A program made the position numbers and the translations under genes. A DNA stretch of 64,000 nt from Luteimonas deserti. GTDB taxonomy: Bacteria > Pseudomonadota > Gammaproteobacteria > Xanthomonadales > Xanthomonadaceae. Under the pieces are notes generated by a model. The model did not search any database. It had not been told where the DNA came from and saw nothing but the letters and a program-made list of their open reading frames with translations. Below are positions 58,125 through 64,000 of this stretch, in pieces. The stretch covers positions 124,001-188,000 of the forward strand of contig NZ_JACCJZ010000019.1 of NCBI RefSeq assembly GCF_013425765.1. Reading direction: 5' to 3'. How positions within the stretch are numbered: the first letter of the stretch is position 1; each line of letters begins with the position of its first letter.

Positions 58125-59468
58125 TCAGCTGCGCGGAATGCCGAGGCGGTCCAGCCGGCGGTACAGGGCCTGGCGCGACAGTCCGAGTTCGCTGGCGGCC
58201 TGCGCGAGAACACCTCCGCACCGCGCGAGCGCGGCTTCGATGTCCGCGCGGTCGGGCTCGTCTGCAGAGGGGTGTGACGGCGATGCCGGTGCCGCGTCGG
58301 GCAGGCCGAGGTCCCCCGCACCGATGCGTTGCCCCTGGGCGAGCAGGACCGCGCGCTGGACGACATTGCGCAACTCACGCACGTTGCCCGGCCACGCGTG
58401 TGCGAGCAGCCGCTGTTCGGCGTCCTCGCCCAGCACCTTGCGATCGCCAAGGAAATGCCGGGCCAGCGGCAGGATGTCGCGCGGGCGCCGGACCAGCGGC
58501 GGCAGGCGCAACTCGATGCCGTTGAGGCGGTAGTACAGGTCCTCACGGAACCGCCCATCGGCGATCATCGTCCCCAGGTCCGCATTGGTCGCACTGATCA
58601 CACGCACGCGCACGGTCCGCTCGCGGTTGCCGCCGAGCCGCTCGAACCGCCCGGTTTCCAGCACCCGCAACAGCTTCACCTGGCCGGACGGCGGCAGGGT
58701 GCCGATCTCGTCGAGAAACAGGGTGCCGCCGTCGGCGGCCTCGAACTTGCCTTCCCGCGCCCGGTTCGCGCCGGTATAGGCGCCGGGCTCGGCCCCGAAC
58801 AGCTCGGCTTCGATCAGCTCGTGGGGCAGCGCGCCGCAGTTGAGTGCGACGAACGGACCGCCACGCACCGCCGAGTTGGCGTGCAGGATCTCCGCGTACT
58901 TCTCCTTGCCCGCCCCGTTGGGACCGGTGATCAGCACGGGCAGGTCCGAGCGCGCCACCTGCAGGGCCAGCAGCAGGGTCGCCTCGCTCGCCGGATCGGC
59001 GTAGACCAGCCCGCAGAGCGCGTGGTCCGCGGCGAGACGCTCGCGTCTGCGCGCATCGTCGCGGACGCGCGTGGCGAGTTCGCGACGGGTGCTCGACAGC
59101 TCGAGCAGGGTATTGACGGTGGCCATCAGCTTGCCATCGTCCCAGGGCTTGCCCAGGTAGTCCGCGGCGCCGGAGCGGATCAGCTCGACCGCCGCATCGA
59201 GACGGGTCCACGCCGTCAGCAGGATCACCGGCAGATCGGGGTCGATCGCGCGGATCGCGTGGAACAGGGCAACCCCTTCTTCGCCGGACGTGGTGTCGGC
59301 ATGGAAGTTCATGTCCTGCACCACCAGATCGATATCCCCAGCACGCAGGTGTGCGAGGCCGGCCTCGGGGGACGCCGCATGTTCGGTGGCGATGTCGTGC
59401 AGCGAGAACAGCACCGTCAGCGCGGTGGCGACGGCGAGGTTGTCGTCGATGACGAGAATCGTGGGCAT
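58125..59468 (-). CDS. NtrC-type sigma54-dependent response regulator
   Basis: A 447-residue response regulator with a receiver domain (phosphorylation site Asp52 in VVQDMNF, Lys in YLGKPWD), a central AAA+ sigma54-interaction domain and a C-terminal Fis-type DNA-binding helix-turn-helix (LAQAASELGLSRQALYRRL). Walker A is GPNGAGKEK, the sigma54-contact loop is GAYTGA (Tyr in place of the usual Phe, a tolerated variant), and Walker B is GGTLFLDEIG. It activates sigma54 promoters when phosphorylated by the kinase encoded next. The ABC efflux genes directly upstream in the same orientation are its likely target. Confidence 0.93.
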   Translation of the reverse strand: MPTILVIDDNLAVATALTVLFSLHDIATEHAASPEAGLAHLRAGDIDLVVQDMNFHADTTSGEEGVALFHAIRAIDPDLPVILLTAWTRLDAAVELIRSGAADYLGKPWDDGKLMATVNTLLELSSTRRELATRVRDDARRRERLAADHALCGLVYADPASEATLLLALQVARSDLPVLITGPNGAGKEKYAEILHANSAVRGGPFVALNCGALPHELIEAELFGAEPGAYTGANRAREGKFEAADGGTLFLDEIGTLPPSGQVKLLRVLETGRFERLGGNRERTVRVRVISATNADLGTMIADGRFREDLYYRLNGIELRLPPLVRRPRDILPLARHFLGDRKVLGEDAEQRLLAHAWPGNVRELRNVVQRAVLLAQGQRIGAGDLGLPDAAPASPSHPSADEPDRADIEAALARCGGVLAQAASELGLSRQALYRRLDRLGIPRS

Positions 59469-59554
59469 CGGGCGCGTGCGATCCGGTAACGGCGTGCGAG
59501 AACGACAGGCATGGTCCTCGCCGGCAGCGATGGACGCAACCGGCGGAGCGACGG

Positions 59555-60787
59555 TCAGGCGCCGCGGGTCGCGACCGCCGGCGGCACCGAGGCGGCGCGG
59601 CGCGCGGGCCAGTAGACCGCGATCTGCCCGAGCAGCCAGAGGGCGACCGCCCCGACCGGCAGATACATCGCCGGCAATCGGCCCAGTTCGTAGCGCGACA
59701 TCAGCACGTGGTTGAGCAGATAGGCCGCGAGCATGCCGAGGGTGATGCCGATCGTGGCGAGCAGGAAGTTCTCGGTCTGGAAATAGCGCAGGATCTGCCC
59801 CCGCGTCGCGCCCAGTGCACGACGGATACCGATCTGCCGGGTGCGTTGCTGCACCCAGAAGCTCGCCAGCCCGACGATCCCCAGTGCCGTGATCACCAGC
59901 AGCGCCACGCACACGATACCCAGCAGCCAGGCCATCGAGCGTTGCTGCTGGTAGAACTCGTCCCGCAGCGCTTCGAAAGACTTGGTGGCGTTCTCGATGA
60001 CGACGCGACGCGGTCCGTTGCCCTGCAGCGCGGCGGTCGCCGCCTCGAGCACCTCCTGGCGGCGCTCGGGCGAGGTGCGGATCACGTAGTTGCCGCCCAG
60101 GTCGTAACTGGCGACCACCGGGAAGATCATGGCCAGCTCGCGCGCCGTGGGACCGCCCTGCATGCTTGGACGCACAAGGTGCTCGACCACGCCGACGACC
60201 CGGCTCGGCGCGTCGCCGAAGACATAGAGGATCTTGCCGAGCGGGTCCTGGCCCGGAAACAGCCGCTCGGCCATGACCTGGGTGATGATCACCGACGGCA
60301 CGACGGCCTCGCCCTCCGCCGCATTGAGCGAAGCGAACGGGATGTACTCGTCAGGCAGGAAGTTGCGTCCCGCGACGAGCGTCAGCCCGAAGGTGTCGAT
60401 GAACGCCTCGTCGGCCATGTAGTTCGACGCATTCAACGTTGGTTGTTCCTGGCCGGGGCGCAGGTTCACGCTGCTGTTCCAGGACGAGTTGACGAACGGA
60501 ACCTGGTTCACCGACGTGGCTCCGGTGACGCCCGGCAGTCCGCGCAGCAGGGCGAGATCGGATCGGGTCTGGGCCTCTGCGTTGCCGTCCCCACCCACCG
60601 GAACGATCTGGATCCGCAACAGTTCCTGCTCGGCGATGCCGCTGACTTCGCCCATCTGCTTGAGGCGGTCGCCGATCATGAACATCGCATTGCAGATGAT
60701 CGCGCAGGTGACTGCCAGCTGCAGCACGATCAACGTGGCGGCGGTCTTGTGACGCAGCAGTGTGGAAAGAATGGGACGGATTTCCAT
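59555..60787 (-). CDS. ABC transporter permease, MacB/FtsX type (second of two)
   Basis: A 410-residue permease with one N-terminal helix (residues 15-40), a large periplasmic MacB-like core region (residues 45-275) and three C-terminal helices (about 285-310, 340-360, 378-400). It shares layout with the upstream permease gene 51 bp away, so the two form a heterodimer with the ATPase encoded first. It should be the second half of an efflux pump for peptides or amphiphilic compounds. Confidence 0.9.
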   Translation of the reverse strand: MEIRPILSTLLRHKTAATLIVLQLAVTCAIICNAMFMIGDRLKQMGEVSGIAEQELLRIQIVPVGGDGNAEAQTRSDLALLRGLPGVTGATSVNQVPFVNSSWNSSVNLRPGQEQPTLNASNYMADEAFIDTFGLTLVAGRNFLPDEYIPFASLNAAEGEAVVPSVIITQVMAERLFPGQDPLGKILYVFGDAPSRVVGVVEHLVRPSMQGGPTARELAMIFPVVASYDLGGNYVIRTSPERRQEVLEAATAALQGNGPRRVVIENATKSFEALRDEFYQQQRSMAWLLGIVCVALLVITALGIVGLASFWVQQRTRQIGIRRALGATRGQILRYFQTENFLLATIGITLGMLAAYLLNHVLMSRYELGRLPAMYLPVGAVALWLLGQIAVYWPARRAASVPPAVATRGA

Positions 60788-60838
60788 GGTGACCTCGGAC
60801 GGTATCGACGCCGCGCATGCGGCGCACGAAAAGGAGGG

Positions 60839-62137
60839 TTACTGTGTCTTGAGCTGGATCGCCGGAGTGATCTGCATGGCGCGCCAGGCGGGCAGGACAC
60901 CCGCGAGCAGGCTGGCGGTGACCGCCAGTGCGAACGTCGTCAGCAGCATCGGCACGTCCAGGTGGGCCAGCCCGGCGTAACTGGCCGGCTGTTGGCGAAC
61001 GCCCCACAGCCCCAGCAGCGACAGGCCGAGCCCCAACACGCCCCCGGCCACGCCGATCGTCCCGGCCTCGACGAGGCATTGCATGAAGATGTCGCGGCGC
61101 GATGCGCCGAGGGCACGGCGCACGCCGATTTCACCGCTGCGACGCAGGAACTTGGCCAGCAGTAGGCCGACGGTATTGAGCAGACACACCAGCAGGAAGC
61201 CGAAACCGAGCCACAGTTGCATCACCACGTCGCGGGGCACCACGCGGTTGTAGGTCAGCCACTCCATGACATTGCTCAGCCGCGTATTGGGGTCGCGCTC
61301 GTACCGGCCGGCCGCCTTCTGCTGCGCCGAGTAATTGTCGAGGTAGGCCTTGAAGTCGGCCGCCTGCGCAGGTGTCTCCAGCTCCACCCAGTACTGGATC
61401 CAGACGCAGGGCGCGTTGAGGCCGGTATCGTCGGCGGTGGTGTTCCAGCAGTTCATGTTGCCGCTGCGCCCCATCGACAGGGCGCGCGATGTCGAGAAGG
61501 GCAGAAAGATGTCCTCGCCGTCGCCGAAGGTCTGGCTGAACATGTCCCAGAAGCGCGGGGTGGGGCGCCACGTATCGAGGACGCCGGCGACACGGAACTC
61601 GTTGCCGCCGATCATCAGCGTGCGCCCGACACTGTCGACACCTCCGAAGACGCGCTCGTTGAGCGATTTCGTGATCACCGCCACGCGGGCGCTGCCTGCG
61701 TCGTCCTCGGCGCTCCAGCCCGCGCCATGTTCGAACGGAACGTCGAACATCGCGAAGAAATCTCGACTCGTGTAGCGCGCCGGGGAGAAGAAGGGAGGCA
61801 GGTCCGCACGCTCCGGCGTCACCGAGACCGAGCCGCCGGTCATCATCGCCTGGCGCAGGCCCTTGGCTTCGCGCAACAGCGTTTCCGCGTCGAAACGGGT
61901 GACCTGGGTCTCCGGATCCTCGCCCGGCGATGCGCCGCGGGCAGTGCGTGGATCCAATTGCACGTAGAACAGACGATCGCTCTTTTCGGGAATCGGGTCG
62001 CCCGACAGCACCCGGAACACGGTCAGCGTGGTCATGCAGGCGCCGATGCCCAGTGCGATCGCCAGCACCATCAGCGCCGTGAGCACCTTGCTGTTGCGGA
62101 AGCTGCGCAGCGCAAGCTGCAGGTAGTAACCGAACAT
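60839..62137 (-). CDS. ABC transporter permease, MacB/FtsX type (first of two)
   Basis: A 432-residue permease with one N-terminal helix (residues 18-38), a periplasmic MacB-core domain (residues 45-300) and three C-terminal helices. The start at 62137 is chosen because it has AGGAG about 9 bp upstream and begins MFGYYLQLALRSF, the usual membrane-entry sequence; the longer frame lacks these. It follows the ATPase gene by 10 bp and precedes the second permease gene. Confidence 0.9.
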   Translation of the reverse strand: MFGYYLQLALRSFRNSKVLTALMVLAIALGIGACMTTLTVFRVLSGDPIPEKSDRLFYVQLDPRTARGASPGEDPETQVTRFDAETLLREAKGLRQAMMTGGSVSVTPERADLPPFFSPARYTSRDFFAMFDVPFEHGAGWSAEDDAGSARVAVITKSLNERVFGGVDSVGRTLMIGGNEFRVAGVLDTWRPTPRFWDMFSQTFGDGEDIFLPFSTSRALSMGRSGNMNCWNTTADDTGLNAPCVWIQYWVELETPAQAADFKAYLDNYSAQQKAAGRYERDPNTRLSNVMEWLTYNRVVPRDVVMQLWLGFGFLLVCLLNTVGLLLAKFLRRSGEIGVRRALGASRRDIFMQCLVEAGTIGVAGGVLGLGLSLLGLWGVRQQPASYAGLAHLDVPMLLTTFALAVTASLLAGVLPAWRAMQITPAIQLKTQ

Positions 62138-62147
62138 GCCGCTCTCC

Positions 62148-62870
<723 letters not shown>

Positions 62871-62916
62871 GGGAGTGTGTCCTGGGCTGGAGCGGAAGGA
62901 AGAGACTGCGTCGCGG

Positions 62917-63114
62917 TCAGCGAACGCGGAAGAGCACCGGCAGTCCGCGATCGAGCGGTCGTGTGCGGAGCCGCGCGCCGGTCGACCGGCGCGTGGCGTC
63001 AGGGGCGAGCGGAATGCCGGACACGAACAGCGAGGACACCGGCCGCGATACCGAATCGGCGAGCTCATCGGCGGTCCAGGCGGCAGGGAAGGGGCAGTCG
63101 AATCGAGCGTTCAT
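62917..63114 (-). CDS. Possible small protein in the efflux operon
   Basis: A 65-codon frame that starts 2 bp after the stop of the adaptor gene and ends 46 bp before the ATPase start. It begins MNARFDCPFPAAWTADELAD, then becomes Arg-rich. The tight spacing to the adaptor gene supports translation by coupling. Its C-terminal half looks less protein-like, so it may be a spurious frame. I recognise no family. Confidence 0.4.
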   Translation of the reverse strand: MNARFDCPFPAAWTADELADSVSRPVSSLFVSGIPLAPDATRRSTGARLRTRPLDRGLPVLFRVR

Positions 63115-63116
63115 GG

Positions 63117-64000
63117 TCAGAGTCCCGAGATGCGGATGCGTTCCGCGTTATCGAACTGGTCGGTGCCGGCGATGACGACGCGCTCGCCGGGCTGGAGGCC
63201 TTCCACGATTTCCACCGTGGACAGGCTGCTGGCACCGATGACGACGGGTCGACGCACGGCGGTGCTGCCATCGAGGACGTATGCAACGCGGCCGCCGTCC
63301 TGATCCACGAACGGGCCGCGCGCGACCATCAGCACGTCGTTGCGGGTGTCCAGCAGAATGCGCGCGGTCAGGCGCTGGCTCTGGCGCAGGCCCGGCGGCT
63401 GGCTGCCCTCGTCGAAACGCAGACGCGCGACGACTTCCCCGTTGACGACTTCCGGCGACACCGCCGAGACTTTCGCCGGATACGCCGTGCCGCCGCTGCG
63501 CAGCTCGGCCGGCATGCCGATCTCGAGATCCCGTGCGAAGCTTTCCGGCACCCGGATCTCGACCTCGAACACCGACAGATCGACGACCGACAGCACCGGC
63601 GCATTCGCGGCCACATTGCTGCTCTGTACCGCCTGCACCTGGCCGACGATGCCGTCGAAGGGCGCGCGCAGGGTCAGCGCTTCGACCTGGCGACGCATCT
63701 CGTTGACCACGCTGCGCTGGCGCTCGGCGACCAGTTGCTTGTTGCGCGTGTCCAGGCCCGCGCCGCGCCCCTGGAGGCCCATGTCCTCGGTGGCGGCGGA
63801 AACGCCGATCTCGGTCTTCTTCAGCGTGTCCTGCGCACGGGCCAGATCGACCTGCGCGACTGCGCCGCCTTCGAACGCGCGCTGGTAACGCTCCAGATCC
63901 CGCTGGGCCGCGGTGCGATCGATCTGCGCCTGGTCGAGGGTCTTGCGGGCCTCGGCCCGCCTGAGTTGCGCGTCGAGCGCGGCCCGGCCGGCCTCGGCCT
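63117..64000 (-). CDS. Periplasmic adaptor protein (HlyD/MacA type), 5' end cut by window
   Basis: The C-terminal 293 codons of an adaptor subunit, running off the window end on the minus strand. The visible part starts in the coiled-coil hairpin (ERYQRAFEGGAVAQVDLARA, then DTLKKTEIG), then has the lipoyl-like half motif LRAPFDGIVGQVQAVQ, the beta-barrel domain and the membrane-proximal domain ending QFDNAERIRISGL. It links the inner-membrane permeases to an outer-membrane channel for efflux. It is the most upstream visible gene of the ABC efflux operon. No start is visible because the gene continues beyond base 64000. Confidence 0.9.
   Translation of the reverse strand, partial: AEAGRAALDAQLRRAEARKTLDQAQIDRTAAQRDLERYQRAFEGGAVAQVDLARAQDTLKKTEIGVSAATEDMGLQGRGAGLDTRNKQLVAERQRSVVNEMRRQVEALTLRAPFDGIVGQVQAVQSSNVAANAPVLSVVDLSVFEVEIRVPESFARDLEIGMPAELRSGGTAYPAKVSAVSPEVVNGEVVARLRFDEGSQPPGLRQSQRLTARILLDTRNDVLMVARGPFVDQDGGRVAYVLDGSTAVRRPVVIGASSLSTVEIVEGLQPGERVVIAGTDQFDNAERIRISGL

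Overview
The window is GC-rich, densely coding chromosomal DNA that reads like a gammaproteobacterium of the Xanthomonadales, most likely the Lysobacter/Luteimonas group. Support comes from the gene set: yajQ with a DUF1415 gene, DUF3297, DUF4031 and DUF3016 proteins, tesA divergent from ybbA-ybbP, an E2/E3 pyruvate dehydrogenase pair with lipoyl domains on both proteins, and a full nine-gene atp operon. The genus is an inference from gene content, not from a marker comparison. I saw no rRNA, tRNA, CRISPR array, IS element or prophage.

Layout. 1-3065: the 3' part of an amidohydrolase gene, an aldehyde dehydrogenase and a gamma-class carbonic-anhydrase-like protein. 3146-9876: a tightly overlapping six-gene operon (RDD, SpoIIM-like, DUF4129, DUF4350, MoxR AAA+ ATPase, DUF58). 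9961-11864: a lipoprotein gene overlapping a class 3 lipase-like gene. 12346-13378: three small conserved genes. 13654-16891: an outer-membrane barrel protein and a BCCT transporter. 17032-19573: DUF3016, L,D-transpeptidase and M23 peptidase. 20185-24200: tesA divergent from ybbA-ybbP. 24244-27130: a small unknown gene, then rsmC-like, rsuA and a HAD phosphatase. 27627-28643: a CDF metal exporter. 28876-32045: a second two-gene module, an ankyrin-repeat probable lipoprotein overlapping a 738-residue lipase-like protein. 32073-35888: DUF1415, yajQ, a zinc alcohol dehydrogenase, an EamA transporter and a small membrane protein. 36258-44827: OmpW, then aceF, a GNAT-nitrilase fusion, an MscS channel and lpdA, then a second barrel protein. 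45210-52586: atpIBEFHAGDC. 52720-56791: GtrA-like flippase, a large GT-C-like membrane protein and glmU. 56807-64000: an NtrY/NtrC-type two-component system downstream of a MacB-like ABC efflux operon and its adaptor, the last cut by the window end.

The most interesting content is the pair of unrelated but identically organised modules at 9961-11864 and 28876-32045. In each, an exported or lipoprotein-like gene overlaps by an ATGA a downstream alpha/beta hydrolase with a GHSLGG nucleophile elbow. This is what an immunity-effector pair for a contact-dependent antibacterial phospholipase would look like, although neither hydrolase shows a recognisable secretion domain. Other points of interest are 7-bp-periodic tandem repeats in two spacers of the atp operon, strong hairpins in other atp spacers, a terminator-like hairpin in the upstream region of the barrel gene at 43907-44827, and three nearly identical lipoyl domains shared by aceF and lpdA.
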